Counted from the first letter of the stretch, positions 22,635-34,422 are shown. The stretch: DNA of 64,000 nucleotides from Gracilaria domingensis (GCA_022539475.1 VCMS01000361.1:31050-95049), one strand, 5' to 3'. Notes: generated from the letters alone by a model not told the origin. Made by a program: numbers and translations.

Positions 22635-23546
22635 CTATGATTCATGGTGGTTTTTATCGTGCTGCTTTTCCTCGTAGCCGTACAACAGAGCCACCAGCAT
22701 AATTTTCGAATGTACATCCTCCACGCTTTCGAACAGGTTGTGTACTCCACCCGGGATACAATCTTCTTTGACGTGAACGCCGTACACGCCTACCTCATGC
22801 AACGGCCCGTCGCTCAAAGCACTTCCGAACGTCACGACGTCATCCGTATCAATACATCTCGGTTCATGATCCACAAGATTTGCTCCTCCGCTTCCTTTTG
22901 TGTATCGCTTGTCCACAATTTCGCAACTTTTATCGCCGGGATAGATAACAAACGCATCTATCTTCTGCAACAGGTCCCCAATAGCAGAATCCGCTTCTTT
23001 TCTCCACTGCCACAGTTTGTTGTACACGAAATTGGGAAGGCCACTATCACTTCTGGTCTCCACGAACCCCTTCTCATCATCATTCACAATACCATGCCTC
23101 CTATTCAAATCCCTTGCCAGGAATAGTAGTCCGTCAACAGTGTGGTCAAGGGTGTGATCATTGAATGCAGCCTTAATTTCCCTCTCGTCAGAGAAACGGA
23201 GGAAAGCTCCATGATTAGACGAGACACCAAACGTATAGTCTCCGAGTCCTTTCATTTTCCCCTCCACGTCGCCCACATCACCCCCTGTGACAAGTCCGAA
23301 ACCAACACGTTCGTCAATGAACTTCATACACTTCACAACTTCTTCTGGAATTTACTCTCCTTCTCTTCTCAACGTTCCATCAACGGAACTTAATATACCG
23401 TAACCATTGGCATATATGAACTTAGACAAGGTATTGCGTGAAATTTCCGCCAAGTCTCTCTGTTCCTCTGCCATTTTTTTTGATACAGTCACCATACTGC
23501 CACAAGTACCGGATAGACAGGAACTGTATAGACTTCTCAGTTTCAT
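22635..23546 (-). pseudogene. HAD phosphatase-like protein 1 (right copy)
   Basis: One frame from the ATG at 23546 to the stop at 22635, about 303 codons, broken only by TAA at 23352-23354 (left copy has a Ser codon there). Motif I is SSVDGT (about 23381-23398), motif II VTGG, then the cap region, a Lys-containing KGSGG segment and motif IV FGSALSDGPLHEV. The Cys-rich N-terminal stretch (SLYSSCLSGTCGS) precedes the HAD core. It pairs tail to tail with HAD protein 2. The Ser for Asp in motif I occurs in both copies and therefore predates the duplication. Confidence 0.7.
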
Positions 23547-23810
23547 ACTTCTCTTAAAAGCAACCTTAAGTGCAGTTTCAGAAATGTTAGGACGCTACAT
23601 GTTCAATTGCGAATTGACTGGTGCCACCAATGATGTTAACGATACCGAGCATTTGGCATGTTGCAATTAGACGCAACTGGACCAAAGACGTATGAAATTT
23701 GTTCAATTACCAGCCTGCCGCACCTTTTCTATGTTCATATGTATAGCCTTGTAATAGTATACTACTCTTAATACTCGCAAGACACACATAATTTACTAAT
23801 CATCTCATTC

Positions 23811-26800
23811 TCATCCACTTCGAGGCGCTCGCAGCCTCATTATTGGCAAATCGTCATCACTACTACTCTCGAGCACTTCGGTTCTACCGGCGTCCGCTTC
23901 CACACCAATCTCCACGACCACTCGGTCTTCGTCCATGTCAACCGCCCCAACCTCCTTATCGGACAACAGTTCATCCTCCGCCTCCTCCTCCTCGTCACCA
24001 TTGACAAACGTGGGTCGGAAATCCCGCACCCGATGAACAGCATCAGGTAGTGCGTAGCCCTCTGGTACCATGTACATGTGGTATCTAACCAGCAAATCCA
24101 TAGACTCGGGCCTATCCACCTTGTCCTTCCCACTTGCTCCAGCATGTGTCACATCACCACGGCCCACGAATACAGAGTACGGTGGGATGATTATCTTCTT
24201 CGCTGGATACACCTCCGACATCACTCGCAACTGTTGGTTGTTCATCCCCACCAGTTGATGGCTCCCAGCGCTCACCCAGAGAGGAAAGCCCTCTTTCCCA
24301 GAGGCCATTACGAAGTATCCGGGGTTACCAGTATTCATTGTTTCCTTCGTAACCAAACCACTGAAGTCGGTGTGCAGCGTCTGGCGCTTGCACTTTCTCG
24401 TCGTCCCCAGAAATTGACCACCAGTTCTCGGAGTGTACATCTTCACAGCTTCCCTTTCATTGTCCCATAGTCCCAAAGCCGCAGCAATTGTACCCATTCG
24501 AACATCAAGTAAAGCACGCCACCTCACAACCCACCTGAGCTCCTCATTATCCTCCGGCTTCTCCACCGTACCCCAACGTGTCGACATCACTCTCCCCTCA
24601 AATGGTCCATCGCTACCGTCCTTCCATCCTTCATCATCGTTGATTATTTGAACAAACGACTTCTGTTCCTCTCCTTTCCGTATATCCGGCATCGCTCCAC
24701 ACTCATTCTCGAAGAAGTACACCAACTTCCCCGACACATCTCCGAACTCCCGAACTTCTTCCAACTCCTCCCATTTTGGGACACTATTATCCGTCGCAAA
24801 GCCATCAAGCACGCAATATCCATTCTGCCTTAGCTCAGCTTGCATTCGGGCGAAGAACATTTGCCCAAATTCGTCATGCTCCTTCGCAGCAACCCACAGC
24901 ACCTCTTCATCATCCATACCTGTCGGCCGAGTACGAGGATACTGCATACCAAATGTCTCCGCCCGTAGGCGATGTTCAGCCCTTGCAGCGTGCCAAAAGA
25001 CAAGATGGTGTACATCTCTGAGATTCGAAACACTTAGCAGCTCCGACCTATGTCCCTTCGGCAAGTGAATGACTCTGAGCCAGGGGTTCTTGTGCTCAAT
25101 TACGTTCTTCCCTTGCCATTCCTGCGGTCTCAGCCTCACATACCCGCACCATGATGGGTTCGGTGGGCCATCATATGGGTCTCCTCGAACAAGTCCGTGC
25201 TTCTCAGATTCCGGAAAAGCTGTAGGTAACTCGTCATCAAATGACCCCCCACCTGTCTCTTGCTGATCGTCTGACGCAGCATCTTTCTCGATGGTGACAA
25301 CCCGGAGAACTGTCACAGAAAGAAGCTCTTCGTCATTCACAAATGCAGAACTGCCTGGCTTCTCTGCATTCGCTCCCTCTTCCAATGCCACGAACTGAAC
25401 CTTCATCGACTTTCCTCTCAGCAATTGTTCATTTAGTTGAGACATCAGGTCATCCGGTGTCATGCTGTTCAGAGTAGATCTCATCTGTTGTGTGAAAGTC
25501 TTTCTCCGTTTCTTCCTCGGCGGAGCCCGCTGTTCTTCTTCAGAGCTATCCAGAACTTCTATGGCACCTCGATTTCGGCCGTGCTCAATTTCCCAATAAC
25601 TCACCTGCGCCCGTTCTCGTGCACTTCTTCGCGGCTCCCCTTCTTCACTGGCAGATGTTGCAGCAGCAGCAGCGGGAGTCCTCCTCTTCGTCACGAACTG
25701 CTTCACTGGTGCGGGGGGCGGAATTACCTTGAGCATCGTCCGCAATCGATTCTGAAGGGAAGTCGTGGCAGTTCTAATTGAGTTCGTCTTGCTCCGAACA
25801 CGCGGCAATGTGTTGAAGTTCACAACTTGTCCGAAAAGGAACTGATACACAGCTGCGTTGTTGTCTGGGTCTTCAACGTCATCTTCATTCGATGGAGCAG
25901 AAAGACTGATTTCGCGTTTCAGGAACACTTCCATGGACTCTTCCTCGTTCAGTTCATTCCTCACTGCTCGAGCCGCGCGGAACAGAGACACTGCTCTATC
26001 ATAAAAGAAACCTCGAACCTCCTCAAAGCTTTTCCATTGCTTTGTCTTCGTCGACTTGCCCTTCAATAGAAACATCTGCAGATAATCAAGAATGAAGGAA
26101 AACTCCTCGGCATCCAAAACATATAGCGGAGTATGGGACAGATGTGTGAGACCTATGTCACTCACACTCTCACATATATCCTCGAAATGGGCCATCATTC
26201 CGTCATGAGACATGAGTTGCAGGGCGACATTGGCATATCTCAGATACTGACGCTCTTGCACAGTCCCAATCAGTTGGCTCTCCTTCAACACTTCTGTCAC
26301 TTCTGCAGGATCCACGTCTGCCGGCGTCACCCCGTCAACATCTTCAATTAGAATGGCGACCACACTAACTATAGAGTCTATCTTGTCTGCAAACATCATC
26401 CTTCGCATGGTACTCGTCGACTCATTGAGGTACAAAGCAACACACAACAATTCCTTCATCCCAATGGGCCTCCCATGTCTTCGTATCAACAGGTTGCAAC
26501 GCCAAAACTTGGCTAATCGCTTCCACTTCCGTGCACCAGTCGCTGCCAAATATTGTATAGCTTTCACACGATGCAAACCATCTACAATGAAGCACTTCTT
26601 CGTTAGGCGTCCCTTGTCAGTATCCCTCTCTCCCGTAGTAGCATCTTGTAAGGCCACCACTGGAGAACCCATCGACTGCAATATCCCCCGCTCCTCCATA
26701 CTCTTCACAAGGGCTTCAAAGTGGCGTTTACTTACTCCACGGAGTAAATTGGGTGGAGTGTCCACCAGAGTGATGTCAACAGTAACAATAACCATCCGGT

Positions 26801-26912
26801 ACTGATTGAGGTTCACCTTTGGTACCTTCTGACGAATTCGTCTGTACATCTTGCTGCGAGTAAGTGTCCCTTGTGTTCCAGACCGCTCGCCAGAAACACT
26901 TGAACGTGCCAT
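23811..26912 (-). CDS. ParB-like domain fused to 2OG-Fe(II) dioxygenase (right copy, 1,033-codon open frame)
   Basis: The best preserved gene of the element. Residues about 30-130 resemble the ParB N-terminal domain: a segment reading RHFEALVKSMEERGILQS is followed by FIVDGLHRVKA (residue about 111). A helical region runs to about 330. A basic, Ala/Ser-rich linker carries a nuclear-localisation-like PPRKKRRK (about 462). The C-terminal half holds a double-stranded beta-helix dioxygenase signature: HTD (847-849, 24366-24374), distal His in GDVTHAGA (about 923) and a conserved Arg in VRYH (about 940). A TGA directly precedes the ATG at 26912. Upstream, 27467-26913 is open in the same frame and continues the Ser/Thr-rich N-terminal region of the left copy, so this copy is 5'-truncated and may start internally. 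ParB-like domains joined to DNA-modifying enzymes are known from phages; base oxidation of DNA (TET/JBP type) is the favoured but unproven role. Confidence 0.7.
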   Translation of the reverse strand: MARSSVSGERSGTQGTLTRSKMYRRIRQKVPKVNLNQYRMVIVTVDITLVDTPPNLLRGVSKRHFEALVKSMEERGILQSMGSPVVALQDATTGERDTDKGRLTKKCFIVDGLHRVKAIQYLAATGARKWKRLAKFWRCNLLIRRHGRPIGMKELLCVALYLNESTSTMRRMMFADKIDSIVSVVAILIEDVDGVTPADVDPAEVTEVLKESQLIGTVQERQYLRYANVALQLMSHDGMMAHFEDICESVSDIGLTHLSHTPLYVLDAEEFSFILDYLQMFLLKGKSTKTKQWKSFEEVRGFFYDRAVSLFRAARAVRNELNEEESMEVFLKREISLSAPSNEDDVEDPDNNAAVYQFLFGQVVNFNTLPRVRSKTNSIRTATTSLQNRLRTMLKVIPPPAPVKQFVTKRRTPAAAAATSASEEGEPRRSARERAQVSYWEIEHGRNRGAIEVLDSSEEEQRAPPRKKRRKTFTQQMRSTLNSMTPDDLMSQLNEQLLRGKSMKVQFVALEEGANAEKPGSSAFVNDEELLSVTVLRVVTIEKDAASDDQQETGGGSFDDELPTAFPESEKHGLVRGDPYDGPPNPSWCGYVRLRPQEWQGKNVIEHKNPWLRVIHLPKGHRSELLSVSNLRDVHHLVFWHAARAEHRLRAETFGMQYPRTRPTGMDDEEVLWVAAKEHDEFGQMFFARMQAELRQNGYCVLDGFATDNSVPKWEELEEVREFGDVSGKLVYFFENECGAMPDIRKGEEQKSFVQIINDDEGWKDGSDGPFEGRVMSTRWGTVEKPEDNEELRWVVRWRALLDVRMGTIAAALGLWDNEREAVKMYTPRTGGQFLGTTRKCKRQTLHTDFSGLVTKETMNTGNPGYFVMASGKEGFPLWVSAGSHQLVGMNNQQLRVMSEVYPAKKIIIPPYSVFVGRGDVTHAGASGKDKVDRPESMDLLVRYHMYMVPEGYALPDAVHRVRDFRPTFVNGDEEEEAEDELLSDKEVGAVDMDEDRVVVEIGVEADAGRTEVLESSSDDDLPIMRLRAPRSG

Positions 26913-27518
26913 TCATGCGGACAGAAGCCCAACGTCATCGTCCTGCTGCTCTGCAGTTTCTGGTGCAGTTTGGGGTACAGATGGACCAGCTCCTTGTGTG
27001 GATTGCGCATCCGCGTTTGGAAGGGGACCTTTTGTGATCTCATCTTCCTCTTCTTGCACAGCCGTCCCGTGCTGAACCGTCTGTTTCGACGCAGAAGTTT
27101 CCCTTGTGTCGACGGTCTGATTCATCGCAGGAGATGCCCTTTTCGACGCAGTGGGCTTCGTAGCGGAGGTAGACTTTGTTTGACCTGTCCGCTTCGTAGC
27201 TGGAGATGCTCTCGTCTCCATAGACCGCTTCGTAACAGACGACGGACCTGCCCGCGGAGGTGCTACTGATGCGCTACCTCTCGGTGTTGATGAACTTCGA
27301 ATTGGCTTCGTGCGGCTTGTCGGCGTCATCACCTCACTCATAGAGCTCACCGTTCCTCGCTTGGAGGCCGGAATGCTGGCTGCCACCGGTTCCATTATGA
27401 ACCACCACAAGACCTGGGTCCAATTGCTTCCCGTGCAACTCGCGGCGTAGAACACTTCCAATTCCATGCAACAACGCTTCCGCCACTATCACCTTTCCTT
27501 CATTCTCAATATACTCCC
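26913..27518 (-). pseudogene. Disconnected N-terminal region of the ParB-dioxygenase gene
   Basis: In frame with 26912 but separated from it by TGA (26913-26915; the left copy suggests an Arg codon). It encodes IENEGKVIV...LDPGLVVVHN and then a Ser/Thr/Lys-rich linker. About 110 bp present in the left copy (between VVVHN and MEPVAAS) are deleted. Homology to the left arm stops at about 27518, where a GC-rich repeat begins, so promoter and true start are lost. Confidence 0.65.
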
Positions 27519-28566
27519 GGCCCTCGGGCATAAAATCGCAAATTTTTCAGAAAATCGCCCAAAACGTGCCCGCGGGCGGGGGGGGGGTCCGGTCGTGTTA
27601 GGGTAGCTACCTTAACACGATCGACCCCCCTCCCGCCCGCGGGCACGTTTTGGGCACATTCTGGCACCTTCCCGGGACCTCCCAAAACACTCCTCCCTGC
27701 ACTTCCGGCACCCACCGCGTCACCTCAATGCACCAACGCGTCTTTTCCATCCTTCAAACGCTCCCTAACTCCCTGGTGTCAGCAGCGGTCGGTGTCGTCG
27801 GTTCAGAGTGAGACTGTTGTTTCGCGCGGTCGCTGGCGAGCACAGCGGCGGCCTTCCGATGGGCTGCATGCGCATAACGAACTTACGGCTCCCGGATGGA
27901 ACTGCGTCATGTACAGTGGATGACTGGCGTAAAGATTAGTTTACTGAAAGTTAGAAGTTGTTTCATAGTTTACCACTAGACTACAAAAGAGTGCTATCGA
28001 TGGCGCTCTTAAGTATTGCTGCGCCAGGGGCGGCCGGCGTGCCATCGGCGGTGCATCCAGTATATCAGCCCCAGTATATCAGCCCCCGTCGTGGAACACA
28101 GAGCAGAATTCATAGAGTCCCCCACATCATTGACTCTCGACACCATCCTCTCTTCTAGGGTAGGGGTGGTGCGCGTGGAAATTAGGGAGTTTCTGGAGGG
28201 TGAAGAAGACGGGATGGTGCACTCAGGTGACGCAATGGGTACAGGAAGTGCCGGGGGGTGTGTTTTGGGAAGTCCCGGGAAGGCGCCAGAATGGGCCCAA
28301 AACGTGCCCGCGGGCGGGGGGGAGGGGTCGGTCGTGTTAGGGTAGCTACCCTAACACGACCGGACCCCCCGGCCCGCGGGCACGTTTTGGGCGATTTTTT
28401 GAAAAATGTGCGATTTTATGCCCGCGGGTGGGGGGGGTCCGGTCGTGTTAGGGTAGCTACCCTAACACGACCGACCGCCTGCCCGCCCGCGGGCACGTAC
28501 TGGCCACATTCTGACACCCTGCGGAGACCTCCCAAAACACTCCTCCCGGCACTTCCGGCAGTGATT
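27519..28566. mobile_element. GC-rich nested element with long terminal inverted repeats (right arm)
   Basis: Blocks 27530-27775 and 28185-28430 are reverse complements. They share GTGTTAGGGTAGCTAC-type palindromes (about 27596-27620 and 28335-28360), the motif CCCGGGA...CCAAAACAC, and farther in a CGTCACC...CTCCCTAA stretch. A third palindrome lies at about 28445-28470, and 28230-28565 corresponds to 11035-11345 of the left arm. The interior 27776-28184 is unique and has no recognised gene. The likely explanation is an inserted MITE or foldback element that recombined with the palindromic unit and deleted the ParB-dioxygenase promoter. Confidence 0.55.
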
Positions 28567-28856
28567 TCGCTGCACACGCCGTGCACATATATCAAACTGG
28601 AGAAAACTAGCCCTTCACACCCACTTGGTCCGCGACTATTAGCACAATACGCGACCTTTGAAATAGCTCCGAATCGCGACGTGGCCCACACGCGACTTTA
28701 TCGCACCCGCTCAAAGCGGCACGGACACCGACCTCAGAAGGGAGCGGACACGGACACAGACGAGACTGGCAGTGTGCTGGGAGGAGCTGCCGAAAGCGGG
28801 GGTGTCCAGCGTAAGTCGCAAATTAAAGGCTCGCCTCCGTTGTTTGCGCTGAAGCG

Positions 28857-31800
28857 ATGGATTCCACCGATGATGGAGAGGAGATACATTCTATCGACAT
28901 GAGTGCTCCGCCTCCGGCGTTCCATGCATATGTCAGACTTTTCTTGGTTCTTCGCGATGCTTTAGCAAACAGCGATGGAGGCCCTGATCGGTCACGGGAC
29001 GTGGGGTTTAGAGGGCTAATAGAGTTCTGCGCCGAGAACTATAAGGATATTCCGGAGGCAAGGAAGATGTTTGAGGAGGCCACTAACTCCAAGAACCTGC
29101 AGAACTTGACACTGCAACAGCTGCGAAAGAGTGTTGTGAATAACAAACCTGTGGAACAATGATATCTTGTAACGAAGCTTCTTGACAAGAAGGACGGGGA
29201 TGAGGACCAGAGACTCCGCGATTTTTTCCTTCTCTCTATGGATATGGGTATATACCTACCGGTGCGATGCCTGGTTGGTTACTTCATGACCAGGAGAAAG
29301 CAGGTTCTGAAGACGACAGTGTTCATCCCACCAACAGCTGTGAACCCATTTGAGGTCGTTATATACTTATCATACCTCGGCCACATAATGGGAGAGAACG
29401 ACAAAATCAGAATGATGAAGAAGAAACAACCGAAAAAGAAACGAAAAGTGAACCATGCACCATCTGTGTACATACCCACTTTTACGTCGTTCTCCAAAGA
29501 CAACTTTGATCGACGGGGATTCGCTATCAGTGAGGTCGTATGGGCATGGAGTTGTTTTGCGGCTCATCTTGGATACACGAACGTTCAGCACATGGTGAAA
29601 CCATAAAATTACATGAATATGCAGACGTTGAAGTATACAGCGCTAGAGACACGGGAGTCTGGTTATGCCCCGCCGAGCCAGAGTACTCGATTCAACACAC
29701 AGGATGTGCCACAGAGCAGTACTAGTGGATCGGTGGAGACCTTGAGTGATGAATGCGATACAAACCTACGAATACTGGCTAAGGAATTTTTGACAGACCT
29801 CGAAACCATATGCACCCGGGATAGCCTCTATAGCTTACGGGCTGATCAGATGAGGAACTGGATATAGTTTTCGGAGATACGGATGGATACCGTATCTGGT
29901 TCTGACTCCGGTGAGTTGCCTGCTCGATTTCAGAAGTTTTCGGAGTTGCTATGGAAACCGATACAGGATATGCGTCATGCGGCAGAGTTGCATGTCGGCA
30001 TTCACGCGAAACCTGATATTGAACTGACGAAACCCCCTAAAACTTCCGGTAATGCCGAACCTTCTTCGACCAAGTCTGCCCCACCCCCACCTCGTCGAGA
30101 GATATGAACCTCGTGAGCTCCGATAGCGACGAATTCGAGAAGCCGGTGAATCTTGCGGAGCATAAATCTCGGGTTGGCGGTTACAGCATCCAAAAGACTG
30201 GTATTGAGCCGCCCATGAAGGGGATATCCAGTCTCCTTCGATTGAATATGGACAAGGTGTGGAAGGGGATGAGAAAGTCACACTTTGTAGCGTACAACTG
30301 TGACATGAAGGACCTGAGGCACACACACAAAACGTTTGTGAATCAGAGTGAGATTTTATGGGGTGAGGCACAGCTTGTCCTAGCAGACCCTCCCTTTAAC
30401 ATTCGAAGGAAGAAGAACAAACGGAATAGTGCTCACGATGTCTTCAGTGAGGATGACATGATCCGTACGGCTGACTTAATAAAATAAGTTCCGCGCTTCG
30501 GTCAGGTGGGCACTTCATTATATTCTGTGCCATGGCACAGTTTCATGCTTGGCACAGGATACTTTCGGAAACGGCGAGTACGAAAGATGAAGCTGGAAGC
30601 GAAGGTAAACCAGAACTCATGCCTTCGTTTAAAGTGGATGCGAATCCACTGGTGTTCATCCGGGATCGCAGTAATGTCGGAGGGAATCCACGGAAGTTTG
30701 GGATACAGCCCGTAACGGAGTACGCCGTTCATGGGGTGAAGCGTGGATTGCGACCATCGGAGGAAGCCAGTCTTACTCCATTTGAGGAGAACAATTTCAT
30801 TCCTTCCACTTTCCCGGCTAACAGGAATGTAATTGACCGGGTGCCCAAACCGAGGGCGGGGGAGTGGTTGACATGGAAGGTACATGAGCCAGGTAGCTCA
30901 GTACCAGGTGGGCAGTACATAAGACCGGAGCAGAAGTCGAGGGAGTTGATGAAGGAGTTGATATGTCGCTTCACAAGACCGGGTGATCTTGTCATGGACA
31001 TGTTCGCGGGAACTTTTTCTACGGGTATGGCGTGCCTATCGCTGACAAAGCATAGGACGTTCTTGGGGTGCGAGAAGAATAGGCCATGTTTCAGCCATGC
31101 GAAGCACCATATAACGGCTCTTATGGCCGAAGTTCTTCGCGGGGGGAAGAATGACATCGTGGTTGAACAGGAGGTGGTGGATGCTGCTTCAACGACTTAT
31201 GAACGGGTTCCACATCGGGACCGAGGTCGGCTTGAATGGGAGGCTCCATTTGGATACCCCCAGTACCAAGTGATGCCTGCACATATTACTCAGTTCCTAG
31301 GAAGATACTGGAAGGACTGGGACTTTGTCGACAAGTGTGGACAGCATACTGTAGATCTTTGGGAGGAGAAGTACCGAGGAGCTCTGAATCTAATGGATAT
31401 GCATATGCTGTTGACTGTTGAAGCCAATCGCTATCGCTTACATGTAGCATCTTCTAAGATTCGACATCCCCGTGCTGGTATGGGGGTGTTCACGGAACAT
31501 AAGATATTGGCTGGGGAAACTATCTGTCATTTTTATGGAACTTTGGTATACACGGATCTGACGAACCGGAAGGAAAGACACTTAACGTATGGAAGTGGCT
31601 GTCTCGGAGCAACTCCAGTGCGGTACAAGTTGTTTTCTATGATGGTCACTGTTACTGGTACGGAGTTTCTGCATCTGAGGAACAGACCAGGACAGGCTCA
31701 GGATAGAAAGGAGAGCGAAGTGTACATTGTCCCGGCGCCTTTTTGTATCGGGGGCTACATTAACGACGCCGGATATCATGCCGGGGATCCCGATCTATCG

Positions 31801-31998
31801 GAGCCCCGGTCAAACAGGACTCGAAGTGCCAATATGCAGATGGTGGAAGCGAAGTCCGTGATACAGTTTAAGTCCGACCTTTCTAACTATGCTCTACTTC
31901 GTTGTAGAGCAGTGAGAGATATTGAGAGGGGCGAATAGTTGTATTTCAACTACGGAGAGCAGTACGCCTGGGACTGGTCTCTGATATTGGAGCAATAG
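28857..31998 (+). pseudogene. Helical domain, beta-class DNA methyltransferase and SET fusion (right copy)
   Basis: Same architecture as 7601-10736. The start is the ATG at 28857, about 30 bp after an AAATTAAAGG TATA-like box (28828-28837) in the conserved promoter block. Lesions are TGA at 29160, a stop after HMVKP near 29604, TAG at 29866, a 1-bp loss near 30102, a 5-bp insertion near 30481 and TAG at 31936. The long frame 30532-31938 retains motif I (FAGTFSTG, about 31002-31026) and most of the SET domain; DPPF is at 30386-30397. Where this copy is broken the left copy is usually open, and vice versa. That shows an originally continuous gene of about 1,045 codons. Confidence 0.75.
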
Positions 31999-32062
31999 AT
32001 GAGTTCAGTACCGAATAGAAAGTAAATATGCTTGTGAATGTTGCAGCTGCCTGCAATACGCG

Positions 32063-33783
32063 TTGTTGTACATGTACACTGGAGCTCTTCATCTATTTGT
32101 AACGGCGATATTTGCGACCCATTGGGCACCTCAAATTCCTGAAAAGCAGGAACTGCGGAGTCTCCCGGAATATCTGAACCATGCACCCCCACCCCCTCCC
32201 CCCCCCCCAACAATTTCGTTTCATTACCCCGTTTATCTCCACAACATGTGTATAACGCCGAGAAAGCGAAATAGTACGCAGCGGAACAAGAGTAAACAGA
32301 AGAAGAGAAGAGCATCGGATGATACGAATCAGGCTACAAGCACCGCACTTCCTAAACGGAAGTCGTCCTCGACGAAGGAGAGAGTTAGTGGGCGTCCTTC
32401 TACAGTACTCTCTCGCCCATCTCGCAGCGGAGCGTCTTCCGGGATTGCGTCAAGAATTCGTGGATCAGCGAACGATGTCGTGCCATCAACTGCCGATAAT
32501 GCAAATCGTGCATCTGTCTCTGCTCCTCAAGAAGATGAGGTAACTCGGCCCAGCGGGTCAGGACAGGAGGGCATGACAACTGGAACTGAAGAGGTTCGTA
32601 TGACACCAAAACCTTCATGTCCCCGGCCGATATCGAAGACCGGAGCTACTGGGGCGCGGGTTACGCCGCCCAGTGGATCTGGACAACAAAAGACAATGAC
32701 GAGAAGTCGTGAGAGCCCTAGTATATTAAGATCGTCACGTCCGTCCCTGTCTTCTAGAACTGGGGCCGCTATGAATCGTATTATGCCTCGCAATGGGTCT
32801 GGACAAGGGAGAAAGACAATAGGAAATCAAGAGACAACTGATAGACGAGTTACTCCTCGACCCTCCCCTCTTTCCAGAACGGGGGCCGTTGCAGCTCGTA
32901 CGAGGCCCAATTCATCTGATATACGATGCCATGGAGGAGGACAGACACGAGAGTTGGAGCTCGGAGCCGTGCCAAGGGTGGACACAGAACGCCTGCGGCC
33001 TCTCGTGTCTAAGGGTATGGCACATGAGGATAGTTCCGATAACGAAATAACACCGAATCCTGCCGCATTACCGGGGCTTGTCGCCGAAGAGGCTAGGGAA
33101 ATGCCGGAAGATATCCACACTGGTGTGAATTCAACCTCTATGAACAGACGTGATCTTTTAAATGAACTGAATTGCTTGAAAGAAAAGGTTAAGACGCTAC
33201 AAGAGGACTTGATGGTTCGGGGTATTCTAGTGAAGGTCGCCCAAGAGCAGAGTACGGCTTTGAAAAAGAGGCTTGAGGAGAAGGATCTAGTCATTGAAGG
33301 GCTAGGGGGGCACTGAAACAGGAGGGAGATAGGAGTACACGTGCTGGTGAACCTGGGCAGACAGGTCGAAAGAAGCATAAAATTGAGGTGTGCGACGAGT
33401 TTCGAGGGGTTGCTCGAGCAGTGTATCACAACATGCTGACGTGGGCAAGGAGAGAAACAAGTGAGCTATGGCTCGAAGGTGAGTCGCTCACCCGAAATTG
33501 GGGTAACCGTGCCGAGAAGGTGGAAGACGCAACTGAGAGTGGGGAAGGGCTTATTGAGCCGGAGGAAGGTGGTTCATACATGGTTCCTAAAAACCCCGTG
33601 GAGCTCTTGGGCACTTTTGGCATGTTCCCACCGTCGGTAGAGGGGGCCAGATGCTTTGCTGAAGAAAATGGTTGAAAGCGAGTTGAAGGAGTTGAGCTGG
33701 GAAGGTATTAGAAAAGCATCTCTTACCGACAGGTGTATACTGAAACTTTGTGCAGATATGTGCCTTAGGCAGAGAATGCGGCC
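32063..33783 (+). pseudogene. Ser/Pro-rich repeat and coiled-coil protein (right copy, 3'-truncated)
   Basis: Open for 417 codons to 33316: proline run, basic region, three repeats of about 40 residues and a coiled coil (about 33150-33300). A frameshift near 33305 follows, then homologous segments to 33783, where identity with the left arm ends inside the reading frame. A 47-bp block present in the left copy (about 6046-6092) is missing near 33508. The abrupt end abuts a Harbinger fragment, marking a recombination or insertion breakpoint. The start is uncertain; the left copy offers an upstream ATG at 7584 that is ATA-like here. Confidence 0.6.
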
Positions 33784-33784
33784 C

Positions 33785-34422
33785 TTGCGTGGATCTAAAA
33801 CTTCACTTAAGCGCGGCTTGCGAATTTCTATAGCAACCCCATCCAATGCAGCAATCACACCATACAATGGCGTTTTTCGCAATCTCCGAAAATTCCGCGC
33901 GCTCCTCTTGCATTCTTCAGCCGTTTGAGGAAACCGTATTTTAGAAAGCATAGCTTCCAAGTAAGCTATTTTTTTCTCATGAAATATAGCGTAAACCGTT
34001 GAAAAGCCTATTCCATATGGCCATGCGACATCTAGATAGCTCGCTCCTGCTCGAATGCGCAATGTTACAAATAACATTACCTCGACAGTAACCGCCGGGC
34101 ATGTCGTAGAGTTGATTCTTTGCTTTCGCTTTAGTTTGCTCTTCATAATAGCCACAAGAACGTTAAACTGCGACTTGGAAACGCGGTACATTTGGGTGAA
34201 ATAATGGTCGCGCAGAGATGCAATATGATGTTGTACAGAGACCGGTGAACGTGGTACGACGGTCCGCCTTTTTCTATTCTATGCTAGTGGGTACATCAAC
34301 CTTTGTTTTACAGCCAATTCCTGAAATCGCGATAATTTGCGCGGAAGGCGTCTAGAGCGTTTGCGGACTACGCCAGGGCGTTTGAAAAATCGTCGACGTA
34401 TTATGCGGTTTGCAACGGTCAT
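33785..34422 (-). pseudogene. PIF/Harbinger transposase, N-terminal half only
   Basis: From the ATG at 34422 (MTVANRIIRRRFFKR) through an in-frame TAG near 34280, then RVSKSQFNVLVAIMKS, GASYLDVAWPYGIG and PLYGVIAALDGVAIEI, which carries the first catalytic Asp of the Harbinger DDE domain. It stops at LDPRKGR where the element copy begins; the second Asp and the Glu are missing. It is closely related to the fuller copy at 47378-48601. Confidence 0.75.

Noticed and set aside
24070-26805. Many plus-strand frames across the ParB-dioxygenase gene
   Set aside because: Shadow frames of the intact minus-strand ORF; the same shadows recur in the left copy where the true gene is broken.
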